A stretch of 64,000 nt of DNA from Algoriphagus sp. AGSA1 (GTDB lineage Bacteria > Bacteroidota > Bacteroidia > Cytophagales > Cyclobacteriaceae). The stretch spans positions 62,001-126,000 of the forward strand of contig NZ_JAJUWR010000018.1 of NCBI RefSeq assembly GCF_021390545.1, given 5' to 3'. Position 1 is the stretch's first letter, and every line of letters begins with the position of its first letter. A model generated the notes under the pieces. That model was not told the origin of the DNA. It saw only the letters and a list, made by a program, of their open reading frames with translations, and searched no databases. Below, piece by piece: positions 8,718 through 16,003 of this stretch. Made by a program: the position numbers and the translations under genes.

Positions 8718-10142
8718 ATGTCATCAAACCAAAACCTAAAACAGCGTCTGGAAGCTGTCAATGAATACGAACGGACTCCCATACCCAAGAACAAACTTAA
8801 AGGATGGAAAAGCTTTATAGGTACCTATGCGGGTGAGCATACAGCAGGAACTGAGTTTGTACTAGGTCCACTTTTCGTAGCACACGGAGCTTCTGCCGGG
8901 GATTTGGTGAGTGGCCTGATTGTAGGAAATATTCTAGCTATTCTCAGTTGGGCATTTTTCACAGGAAAAGTAGCCGTTAAAACCCGTATCACGCTTTATT
9001 ACCAATTAGAAAGAATCGCAGGAAATCGCTTTACACTTGTTTATAACTTGGTAAATGCGGCACTGTTTTGCTTCTTGGCTGGCTCCATGATCGCAGTATC
9101 TGCTACAGCTGTCGGCATTCCTTTTAATCTACCCATGCCGTCTCTTACCGATGTTTATCCGAATAGCGTGGGATGGATTATCACTGTTTTTGGGATTGGA
9201 GCTATTACGACGGTTGTAGCCATGTTTGGATTCAATGTTATTTCAAAATTCGCCAATATCGCAGCTCCATGGATGATAATGATCTTTATTGCAGCTGCAG
9301 TAGGCGTATTGCCCAGATTGGGAATCAACTCCTTTTCCGAGTTTTGGCCAGTTGCTGAATCCACGATCTGGACTGGAGTGCCACTTGAAGGCCAAAGTAA
9401 ATTCACCTTCTGGCATATTATGTTCTTTGCCTGGTTTTGCAATATGGGCATGCATATCGGGATGGCAGATATGTCTATTTTACGCTATGCCAAGAAATGG
9501 ACATTTGGTTTTTCTACTGCCGGAGGAGTATTCTTGGGACATTTTATTGCATGGATGGCTTCAGGGATATTGTACTCCCTATTCCTCTTGGAATCTCAGG
9601 GCAGCTTGGTATTTGCGCCAGGCCCCATCGCCTATGAAGCTGCAGGTATAGCAGGTGCCGTTTGTGTTGTAATCGCAGGCTGGACCACCGCCAATCCTAC
9701 ACTTTACCGGGCAGGACTTGCCATCCAATCCATTAATCCAAAATGGAAAACTTGGAAGGTCACGCTTTTTGTGGGTTTGGTGACGACGATTGCAGCTTGC
9801 TTTCCCGCCTTGGTGATGCAATTGCTGGAATTTGTGGCTCTGTACGGACTGATCTTGATGCCTCTGGGAGCGGTGATTTTCTTGGATGTGTTTGTCCTTC
9901 CAAAAATGGGACTTGCCAGCAATTATGCAGAATTGACCAAGTCACATTTCAATCCAGCCGTGGGAATCACCTGGGCCATATCTCTGGTCTTCTGTCTGGG
10001 ATTGAATATCTGGGGAGGAATTGAGATTTTCTTCCTTGGCCTGCCGGGCTGGTTTGTAGCCGTTTTTGTTTATCTAATAGCTTCAAAAACCATTCAGAAA
10101 AAAGTGACAACCGCCTCTCCTATAATACCATTAACCTATTAA
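8718..10142 (+). CDS. NCS1-family permease in the rhamnose operon
   Basis: A 474-residue integral membrane protein with about 12 hydrophobic segments, resembling the NCS1 purine-cytosine/allantoin permease family. The N-terminal part has the family-like GWKSFIGTYAGEHTAGTEFVLGPLF, and the middle has FWHIMFFAWFCNMGMHIGMADMS and AGWTTANPTLYRAGLA. Known NCS1 members move nucleobases, hydantoins, thiamine or similar compounds with H+ or Na+. Here the gene lies between the GH106 rhamnosidase and the rhamnose isomerase, on the same strand, and no other monosaccharide transporter is present in the block. I therefore infer, without direct proof, that it imports L-rhamnose or a rhamnose-derived product. 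A genuine nucleobase transporter remains possible. Only 2 bp separate it from the next small gene. Confidence 0.8.
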   Translation: MSSNQNLKQRLEAVNEYERTPIPKNKLKGWKSFIGTYAGEHTAGTEFVLGPLFVAHGASAGDLVSGLIVGNILAILSWAFFTGKVAVKTRITLYYQLERIAGNRFTLVYNLVNAALFCFLAGSMIAVSATAVGIPFNLPMPSLTDVYPNSVGWIITVFGIGAITTVVAMFGFNVISKFANIAAPWMIMIFIAAAVGVLPRLGINSFSEFWPVAESTIWTGVPLEGQSKFTFWHIMFFAWFCNMGMHIGMADMSILRYAKKWTFGFSTAGGVFLGHFIAWMASGILYSLFLLESQGSLVFAPGPIAYEAAGIAGAVCVVIAGWTTANPTLYRAGLAIQSINPKWKTWKVTLFVGLVTTIAACFPALVMQLLEFVALYGLILMPLGAVIFLDVFVLPKMGLASNYAELTKSHFNPAVGITWAISLVFCLGLNIWGGIEIFFLGLPGWFVAVFVYLIASKTIQKKVTTASPIIPLTY

Positions 10143-10144
10143 AT

Positions 10145-10333
10145 ATGAAAAGTTTATTAAAAATTATATCATTCGCTGCTTTAGCATTGACACTCATTCC
10201 ATCTTTCTTGGTTTTAAATGGAATAATTACCCCTGAACTTTCCAAAACATTGATGCTGATCGGCACGATAATTTGGTTTGGCTCAGCTTCCTTTTGGATG
10301 AATAAATCAGAGAAAGAAGAGGAAATTGGATAG
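10145..10333 (+). CDS. Small two-helix membrane protein
   Basis: A 62-residue protein starting 2 bp after the permease stop codon. It has two hydrophobic helices (about residues 5-24 and 33-52), separated by GIITPELS, and a charged tail KSEKEEEIG, so it should be an inner-membrane hairpin. I do not recognise a family. The tight spacing suggests translation coupled with the permease, and it may be an accessory subunit or stabiliser of it. Similar small partners are known for some other transporters, such as KdpF-type and CydX-type peptides, but none I can name for NCS1. Confidence 0.7.
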   Translation: MKSLLKIISFAALALTLIPSFLVLNGIITPELSKTLMLIGTIIWFGSASFWMNKSEKEEEIG

Positions 10334-10349
10334 GTTATATTAAAAAATA

Positions 10350-10507
10350 TGATTAACCGTAATGATGCCAGTACCACTATTCTCTTTGCTTTACTGGACG
10401 GAAGACCGAAGACGGGTGACCGAAGTGACCTTGACGCTAGTGTTTTCCGAATCCTATTATGCTTTTATTGTTTTACTGGAAGAAAAGCGGATATACATAT
10501 TAAAAAA
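10350..10507 (+). mobile_element. Dispersed MITE-like element, copy B
   Basis: About 155 bp and nearly identical to the reverse-strand copy at 19676. The 5' end TAACCGTAATGATGCCAGTA and the reverse complement of the 3' end, TATCCGCTTTTCTTCCAGTA, form imperfect terminal inverted repeats. An ATATTAAAAAA direct repeat flanks it on both sides (near 10337 and 10496) and could be a target duplication or part of the element. It splits the small membrane gene from the isomerase gene. Confidence 0.7.
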
Positions 10508-10674
10508 AATAAAGTCCTACTTCTGGATAAGCCAGGCATCTATCATTAAAGCCCAACTGCTAAGAATATTTATAATCAGCGGAAATCTGCGACCTTTTCT
10601 GCGGAAAAAAATTCAGGACATCGACAACTTTGAAAAATACAACCGTGCCCTCTGCAGTTAAAAAAATATAATCT
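10508..10674. other. Spacer upstream of rhaI with degenerate CTGCGGAAA repeat
   Basis: The spacer contains AATCAGCGGAAATCTGCGACC and TTTTCTGCGGAAAAAAATTC at about 10574-10616, and CCCTCTGCAGTTAAAA near 10650. These belong to the same worn intergenic repeat seen near 1250, 12050 and 12700. No gene is visible. Confidence 0.4.
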
Positions 10675-11952
10675 ATGAAACTTACATCAGATCAAATACA
10701 AGATCAGAATTTAGTAAAATTAAGCGAGCATGCCCGAAACTTTGAATTTCTGGAAGCAAGTCTGGATAGGAAAGGCTACAAGGTAGAAGAACTGATATCC
10801 AAGCTTCAAGCCTTGCAAATAGCTATCCCAAGTTGGGCGCTGGGAACCGGTGGGACACGTTTTGGAAGATTTTCAGGTGGTGGGGAACCCGCAACTCTAA
10901 TCCAGAAAATCCAAGATGTAGGAATTCTTCATGCCCTTAACCAATCCAGCAATGCAATTTCACTTCACATACCATGGGATATACCCAATGATTACCAATT
11001 CATTAAAGACAGTGCATCGGAAGTAGGAATCGGTTTCGATGCCGTCAATTCAAATACTTTTCAAGACCAGGCCAATCAGGAAAACAGCTACAAATTCGGT
11101 TCCTTGGCCAATTCTGAGGCATCCGTCCGTGAATTGGCAGTGGAACACAACAAGCGGGTAATTGAGATTGGGGAGAAATTGGGTTCTAAAGCTTTAACAG
11201 TTTGGCTGGCGGATGGAAGCAGTTTCCCTGGCCAACATAGTCTGAGAAAATCTCTGGAAAACACCCACTTGTCCCTACAGGAAATCTATAAAGCCGTACC
11301 TGAACACTGGAAGCTTCTTATTGAATACAAGCCCTATGAACCTTATTTCTACAGCACGGTAATCCAGGATTGGGGAACTTCCTTCCTGCTGGCAAATAAA
11401 CTGGGCAAAAAGGCCTATACGCTTGTGGATCTTGGTCACCACCTGCCCAATACAAATATCGAACAGATAGTGGCCACATTGATGACAGAAGGAAAACTGG
11501 GTGGATTTCACTTCAATGATTCCAAGTATGGGGATGATGATCTGACTGTGGGTAGCATCAAGCCATATCAGCTATTTCTGATTTTTCAGGAACTGGTGAA
11601 GGGTTTTGAAGAAACCAATAATCCCCCACTTTCATGGATGATCGATGCCAGCCATAATCTGAAAGATCCTATGGAAGATCTGATCCAGTCAGTTCAGGCA
11701 ATCAAGCTCGCTTATGCACAAGCTCTTTTAGTGGACAGCAATTCTTTGGAAGCGGCTCAGGAAACCCATGATGTGACAGGAGCTCAAGAAATACTGCAGG
11801 ATGCTTATAGAACCGATCTTCGTCCCTTGCTTGCTGAAGCCATACGTAGATCAGGCGGCGCTATTGATCCAATTCACGCCTTCCGAAGCCTTAAAGTAAG
11901 AGAATCCTTAATCAAAGAAAGAGGCTTAAAATCAGTAGCTTCAGGGTTATGA
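10675..11952 (+). CDS. rhaI: L-rhamnose isomerase, RhaI type
   Basis: A 425-residue cytoplasmic aldose-ketose isomerase with a TIM barrel, resembling the RhaI branch (Pseudomonas stutzeri and Gram-positive type) rather than E. coli RhaA. It should convert L-rhamnose to L-rhamnulose with a divalent metal. Recognisable blocks are IPSWALGTGGTRFGRFSGGG near residue 50, the metal-binding glutamate segment LIEYKPYEP (about 220), LVDLGHHLPN (about 250), GGFHFNDSKYGDDDL (about 280) and WMIDASHNLKDP (about 320). Length fits the family (about 420-430). It closes the forward rhamnose group. The kinase and aldolase, or aldolase-dehydrogenase fusion, needed next are not in the window. Confidence 0.88.
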   Translation: MKLTSDQIQDQNLVKLSEHARNFEFLEASLDRKGYKVEELISKLQALQIAIPSWALGTGGTRFGRFSGGGEPATLIQKIQDVGILHALNQSSNAISLHIPWDIPNDYQFIKDSASEVGIGFDAVNSNTFQDQANQENSYKFGSLANSEASVRELAVEHNKRVIEIGEKLGSKALTVWLADGSSFPGQHSLRKSLENTHLSLQEIYKAVPEHWKLLIEYKPYEPYFYSTVIQDWGTSFLLANKLGKKAYTLVDLGHHLPNTNIEQIVATLMTEGKLGGFHFNDSKYGDDDLTVGSIKPYQLFLIFQELVKGFEETNNPPLSWMIDASHNLKDPMEDLIQSVQAIKLAYAQALLVDSNSLEAAQETHDVTGAQEILQDAYRTDLRPLLAEAIRRSGGAIDPIHAFRSLKVRESLIKERGLKSVASGL

Positions 11953-11972
11953 TTTAATCAAATTCAAAAATT

Positions 11973-12005
11973 AACTTTTCCAAAGTTTCGAACTTTGGAA
12001 AAGTT
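11973..12005. terminator. Perfect 15-bp inverted repeat after rhaI
   Basis: AACTTTTCCAAAGTT (11973-11987) and AACTTTGGAAAAGTT (11991-12005) are exact reverse complements with a 3-base TCG loop, 20 bp past the isomerase stop. Position suggests the operon terminator, but no U-tract follows on the plus strand, so it may instead be a dispersed palindromic repeat or an mRNA-stabilising hairpin. Confidence 0.55.
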
Positions 12006-12029
12006 ACAAAACTCTCGTAAACTGATATT

Positions 12030-12130
12030 TTAAGGTTCGAGATATTTTTTCTTAATGAACCGCTCTTTGCGGTTCTCTGCGAAAACCTCTGTTTGCTTTG
12101 CAGTTTAATTTTAATTTTTTTTTCCTACCC
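12030..12130. repeat. Degenerate CTTTGCGGTT/CTCTGCG repeat
   Basis: GAACCGCTCTTTGCGGTTCT and CTCTGCGAAAACCTCTG at about 12057-12095 resemble word clusters at 12850-12905 (CCTTCTCCGAAAACC, CTCTGCAGTTAAAA) and 30380-30430. It is an intergenic repeat of unknown origin. Confidence 0.4.
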
Positions 12131-12187
12131 AACTAAGGGTAAATCCTCCCCCTACTGTCATAACTGCAGCACCACAAAAAAGACAGT

Positions 12188-12418
12188 ATGGGAAAATATA
12201 GCCAACTCCGAAAAATCACCCAAGTTTTTGGGGAATACGGAATAGTATTGACAGGAGTACGTAAACACGACCACTTTATCTATGATCTCCAAATGGACAA
12301 AATCTTCCTGAATGGATTGATTTTCGAACTGGAATATGCACTCAATAAGGAGTTGGAAGATCACAAAGTTTTCCAAGTCAACGCCCCTTCCCAGCTGATC
12401 GCTTTGCTGCTCGATTGA
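12188..12418 (+). CDS. Acyl-carrier-protein-like small protein, no carrier serine
   Basis: A 76-residue acidic protein whose C-terminal half (IYDLQMDKIFLNGLIFELEYALN, then VFQVNAPSQLIALLLD) follows the helix II to helix IV pattern of acyl carrier proteins. The normal phosphopantetheine site DSL is replaced by DKI, so no serine is available for the prosthetic group. It is therefore probably not a working carrier; it may be a degenerate ACP or an ACP-fold protein with another role. It stands alone, with repeats on both sides and no fatty-acid or polyketide gene nearby. The ATG at 12188 is the only sensible start. Confidence 0.6.
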   Translation: MGKYSQLRKITQVFGEYGIVLTGVRKHDHFIYDLQMDKIFLNGLIFELEYALNKELEDHKVFQVNAPSQLIALLLD

Positions 12419-12931
12419 TCCTTTACTAAAAATATTCATACCATTGGTCTTCCTGCCAATCGACAAGGTTGGCACAAATAGGTAAAAGGGGGTTAAATCC
12501 AGCTTCTGGAGAGGCAGGATAACGCTAACCAACGAGGGAGTTAACGTCATTGCGAGACTTAACATTTGGTTGCCAACCGCACAAAATCGGAATGACGGTG
12601 TAATGTCATCTCGACCAGAGGGAGAGATCTCAAGCGATGCTACATTGATCACCATTCCCGCAAACGTCATCGGTAGGAACGAAGCAACACTTAGCTCCCG
12701 CAGATCCTCGCTGAAAAGGTCGCTGATTGACGCAGATTAAAGAAGCTCCTTTATCATTCGGATTTTCTGCATTCGTGGAGGCCAATTTCCTTCCTACCGA
12801 TGAGGTGCACAAAAGTATGTCTAAATAAGTACTCCTGATCTGTGCCTTCTCCGAAAACCTTGGTTGATAAGCATGCCGAACTACCGCTTTCTCTGCAGTT
12901 AAAATACACTTTCAAAAAATCACCATTTCAA
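12419..12931. repeat. Intergenic block of GTCATTGCGAG- and CGCAGATT-type repeats
   Basis: This 500-bp spacer has no convincing gene. It holds AACGTCATTGCGAG at about 12546 and GTAATGTCATCTCGACCAGA at about 12599, both words seen in dispersed Bacteroidota intergenic repeats. CCCGCAGATCCTCGCTGA and TTGACGCAGATTAAAG follow at about 12697-12745. The motif CTTCCTACCGATGAGG near 12790 partly mirrors CATCGGTAGGAACG near 12670. The region looks like an accumulation of repeat remnants. Confidence 0.5.
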
Positions 12932-14143
12932 ATGAAACCTTTAAAATTAAAAACCACCCTTCTTTCATTTCTTTTCTTGGGAATAATCTCTATTTCTTAT
13001 GCCCAAGAGGAAAGCCCTGCCCACTTGGGCCTATTTTATCCTGTATCCACCCATGGAAGCACTGCTGCTGACTATACAAACAGCTTCAGTCTTCACTTAC
13101 TTACCGGGTTGTCCGGTGGGGAAACCGGTGCCGCCATCTATGGTTTGGCAGGTATAGTCAAAGGTGACCTCCATGGCGCGCAGATCTCCGGGCTATGGAA
13201 CAATGTGTCAGGAAAGGTATCCGGAGTACAAGTGGCAGGCATTCTTAACCAAAGCGCTGACGCAACTGAATCCGCCCAAATAGCAGGAATAGGCAATATA
13301 AATTTGGGAAATTCAGCTTTTCAGGCTTCGGGCATATTCAATACAGCCAAAAATGTAACCGGAGGTCAAATCGCCGGAATCTCAAATCTGGCCGACAGTG
13401 TAGATGGTTTTCAGGTTGCCGGAATTGCCAACATCTCTAAATCTGTAAATGGACTCCAAGTAGCAGGTATCGCAAACATTTCCCCCGAAATAGACGGAGT
13501 ACAAGTAGCGGGGATATCCTCAGTAGCCAAAAAAGTGGACGGATTGCAAATCTCGGGAATCGCAAATGTAGCTGATCACGTGGAAGGAATCCAGATTTCA
13601 GGGCTAGTAAATCGGGCCAAAACTGTCAAGGGCATACAAATCGGTCTGATCAATATCGCCGATAGTAGCGATCTCACCATAGGCTTGATCAATATCGTAA
13701 AGGACGGAGATAAAAGATTGGGGATTTCCATAGATGAGAACCTCAATTCCTTCCTTACTTTTCGCTCAGGCGGGAAGCGGTTGTATGGGATTTTAGGCAT
13801 AGGAACCAACTTTGATAGGAAAGATTTGCCCTATGGATTTGAAGGAGGTTTAGGCTTTAATCTGATAGAAAGCAGGCTCTTCCGTTTGGAAGTGGAAGGA
13901 GTCAGCAAATACCTGACGGATTTTGAAGACAGCGATTTCTCCAAGTTCAGTTTCCAGCTACTCCCTGCGCTGAAGATTTCAGAGCGCGCACATGTCTTTG
14001 CAGGGCCTAGCCTCTCCTATATCCACTCAGAAGATTTGGATAAAGTCCAGGTCTCCGGATTGGTGATTTGGGATGAGATAGGGCGAAATAAATACCAATC
14101 TGTTCTTCTGGGATTCACTGCCGGGGTAAATGTGAGGTTTTGA
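12932..14143 (+). CDS. 15-residue-repeat surface protein A
   Basis: The chosen ATG at 12932 gives a clean signal peptide (MKPLKLK, hydrophobic core, SISYAQ) and a 403-residue protein; an upstream in-frame start at 12842 would put 30 polar residues in front and is unlikely. About residues 67-250 consist of roughly 11 tandem 15-residue units with the pattern xGxQ(V/I)(A/S)G(I/L)xN(I/V)(A/S)xxV, for example DGFQVAGIANISKSV. The C-terminal 150 residues (from FRSGGKRLYGILGIG on) look like outer-membrane beta-strands. The repeat resembles GxQxGxxN surface repeats known from other bacteria; such a regular glycine/asparagine pattern suggests a stacked beta-solenoid. A paralogue with the same repeats and C-terminus lies at 16004-17773. 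The function is unknown. It is probably outer-membrane or surface exposed. Confidence 0.7.
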   Translation: MKPLKLKTTLLSFLFLGIISISYAQEESPAHLGLFYPVSTHGSTAADYTNSFSLHLLTGLSGGETGAAIYGLAGIVKGDLHGAQISGLWNNVSGKVSGVQVAGILNQSADATESAQIAGIGNINLGNSAFQASGIFNTAKNVTGGQIAGISNLADSVDGFQVAGIANISKSVNGLQVAGIANISPEIDGVQVAGISSVAKKVDGLQISGIANVADHVEGIQISGLVNRAKTVKGIQIGLINIADSSDLTIGLINIVKDGDKRLGISIDENLNSFLTFRSGGKRLYGILGIGTNFDRKDLPYGFEGGLGFNLIESRLFRLEVEGVSKYLTDFEDSDFSKFSFQLLPALKISERAHVFAGPSLSYIHSEDLDKVQVSGLVIWDEIGRNKYQSVLLGFTAGVNVRF

Positions 14144-14149
14144 GAAGCT

Positions 14150-14275
14150 GGGAGACCGAAGACCGAAGTATCAAAAAGCGGGAATTGCTAATCAAAAGAA
14201 CATGTGATACGATTTCATTGAGATGCTGCAATCCTCCCGTCTTCCGTCTTCGGACTTCCCGCTTTTTTACTAATA
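14150..14275. repeat. Intergenic CCGAAGACCGAAG / AAAAAGCGGGA repeat pair
   Basis: GAGACCGAAGACCGAAG and CAAAAAGCGGGAA (14151-14185) recur in inverted order and orientation as TCCCGTCTTCCGTCTTCGG and CTTCCCGCTTTTTT (14239-14270), enclosing about 50 bp. It separates repeat protein A from the sigma factor gene. The words overlap with those inside the dispersed elements at 10350 and 19676 (GAAGACCGAAGACGGG). It could be a small inverted-repeat element; the final TTTTTT might also terminate the upstream gene. Confidence 0.45.
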
Positions 14276-14351
14276 TTCCATATTTTTACCAAAGAACTAA
14301 GGGTAAGACCAGCTCAGCTTGTCATATCAATGAAGCATCCCAAAATCTCAG

Positions 14352-14933
14352 GTGACTGAAAAACTACTACAGCCGTCAAATACGTTAGCGATAATTGATG
14401 AAGAGGCATTTGAAGCCATTTTCAAAACTTACTTCAAGCCTTTGCATGCCTATGCCTTGGCAATTCTAAGAGAATCAGAAAATGCCGAAGAAATAGTCCA
14501 AAGTGTCTTTCTAAAGCTTTGGGAAAAACGCCAAACCTTGGAAATCAACACTTCCCTCAAAGCCTACCTCTACCGGGCGGTGTACCATGACAGTCTGAAC
14601 CATATCAACCATCAGAAAGTGAAACGAAAGCATTGGGAACATGCGCATTACGAAATAACCCAAGGAAAACCCGAACAAGTTGGAGATCAGATCAAGGGGC
14701 AGGAAAACGAGCTTTATGACCGTTTTCAACTGGCACTTGAGAAACTACCGGAGAAATGCAGGATGGTCTTCAATCTAAGCAGGTTTGAGGAACTGAAATA
14801 TCAGGAAATAGCCCAAAGGCTGGATATTTCTATTAAAACTGTAGAAGCACATATGGGGAAAGCCCTGAAGGCACTACGGGTGGAACTAGCGGAATTTCTT
14901 CCGTTGCTATTGTTATTTCTGATGAATGTCTAA
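14352..14933 (+). CDS. ECF sigma factor, FecI-like
   Basis: A 193-residue ECF RNA polymerase sigma-70 factor. Region 2 (about residues 18-85) holds FKTYFKPLHAYALAIL, ENAEEIVQSVFLKLWE and SLKAYLYRAVYHDSLNHI. Region 4 (about 125-180) holds ALEKLPEKCRMVFNLSRFEELKYQEIAQRLDISIKTVEAHMGKAL, given here as the helix-turn-helix section. It starts with GTG at 14352; no in-frame ATG precedes it. The gene ends 12 bp before the ATG of the anti-sigma gene, the normal FecI-FecR layout in Bacteroidota, where a cell-surface signal passes through an STN-domain outer-membrane protein and FecR to release the sigma factor. The likely STN partner lies two genes on (16004-17773). The protein has an unusual hydrophobic tail (LPLLLLFLM). 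Confidence 0.88.
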   Translation: MTEKLLQPSNTLAIIDEEAFEAIFKTYFKPLHAYALAILRESENAEEIVQSVFLKLWEKRQTLEINTSLKAYLYRAVYHDSLNHINHQKVKRKHWEHAHYEITQGKPEQVGDQIKGQENELYDRFQLALEKLPEKCRMVFNLSRFEELKYQEIAQRLDISIKTVEAHMGKALKALRVELAEFLPLLLLFLMNV

Positions 14934-14945
14934 GCTGTGGAAACC

Positions 14946-15920
14946 ATGAATGAAGAAAAACTGATAAAATACTTGCTTCAGGAAAGCGATGTAGAGGAGT
15001 CCAAAGCTGTACAGGATTGGATCGAAAGTGATTCAGAGAATAAAAAGCAATTTGAGCAGATTAAATGGATCTGGGATTCCGGCAAATCTCATCTTGAAAA
15101 AAGCCAAGTAGATGAAAACCTTGCCTGGACAAAATTCACTAAACTACGGGATCAAAAGCCATTAGTTAAGCCTCAGCCAATCCAGCGTTTCATGGACAAT
15201 AATTGGCTGAGAGCTGCTGCTTCCATCACGTTGATTTTAATAGCTACTTGGGTATATACGCTCTTTCTCCCCCAGTCCGGAAAAGCATATTATAGTTCGG
15301 TTGAATTCCAGTCAGAAAATCTTCCTCTGGAAATCCCATTGCTGGATGGTACAGCTATCACTTTAAATAAAAACTCGCAGTTAAGCTATTCACAAAAGCT
15401 TTTTTCGGGAAAAAGAAATGTGAATATGAAAAGTGGAGAAGCCTATTTTGATGTGAAAAGAATTGAAAGCAAACCATTTGTAATTGAAAATGATGGTGTG
15501 GAAATCACGGTATTAGGCACCAGCTTTCATGTGAAATCTGTAGAAAAGAACACAGAAGTGATCGTCACATCGGGTTCGGTACAGGTGAAAACAGCGGAAA
15601 ATATGGAAATACTCCATCCTAATGACAAGCTTCGGATAAACAGGGAGACTGGCCAGATGATAAAGAGTCAGCTGGAAAACTCATTATATAATTACTATGT
15701 GAGCAACAAGTTCCATGCTGACCGCACCCCTTTGCAAGAGTTGGTAAATGTTCTGAATGAGGCGTATGATTCAAAAATCGTAATCAAGAGAGTAGAACTT
15801 AAAGATTTGCCTATTACCACAACTTTGGAATATGGATCATTGGACGATAACCTTCAAGTGCTTCAAGAAACCCTCAATCTAAAAATATCGAAGTCAGATG
15901 ATAAAATTATGGTAGAGTAA
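14946..15920 (+). CDS. FecR-family anti-sigma factor
   Basis: An inner-membrane anti-sigma regulator of about 324 residues. The cytoplasmic N-terminus (about 1-45, MNEEKLIKYLLQESDVEE) has the DUF4880-like sigma-binding form. One transmembrane helix follows (about residues 85-105, RAAASITLILIATWVYTLF). The periplasmic part carries the FecR domain (about 125-215, with LLDGTAITLNKNSQLSYSQ and VLGTSFHVKS) and a C-terminal DUF4974-type domain (about 250-322, FHADRTPLQELVNVLNEAY). ATG 14946 is preferred over GTG 14937 because family members begin near MNEEK. It should hold the adjacent ECF sigma factor inactive until an STN-domain outer-membrane partner signals. Confidence 0.9.
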   Translation: MNEEKLIKYLLQESDVEESKAVQDWIESDSENKKQFEQIKWIWDSGKSHLEKSQVDENLAWTKFTKLRDQKPLVKPQPIQRFMDNNWLRAAASITLILIATWVYTLFLPQSGKAYYSSVEFQSENLPLEIPLLDGTAITLNKNSQLSYSQKLFSGKRNVNMKSGEAYFDVKRIESKPFVIENDGVEITVLGTSFHVKSVEKNTEVIVTSGSVQVKTAENMEILHPNDKLRINRETGQMIKSQLENSLYNYYVSNKFHADRTPLQELVNVLNEAYDSKIVIKRVELKDLPITTTLEYGSLDDNLQVLQETLNLKISKSDDKIMVE

Positions 15921-16003
15921 GTAACTTTATAAGATGGGATCATGGTAAAAAATCATGGTCCTTGCTTTGTTTAATTCAATTAAACTCTTGTTTTTATCTT
16001 TAA

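Noticed and set aside
10362..10661. Small protein frame (MMPVPLFSLLYWTED...) inside element B, with a similar frame in copy C
   Set aside because: Between copies B and C almost all base changes would alter the amino acid and only about one is silent, and in copy D the frame stops after about 20 codons. The frame is incidental to the repeat.
12842..12931. Upstream ATG at 12842 as start of repeat protein A
   Set aside because: It would put 30 polar residues before a clear signal peptide and lies in repeat-derived DNA; ATG 12932 is the better start.
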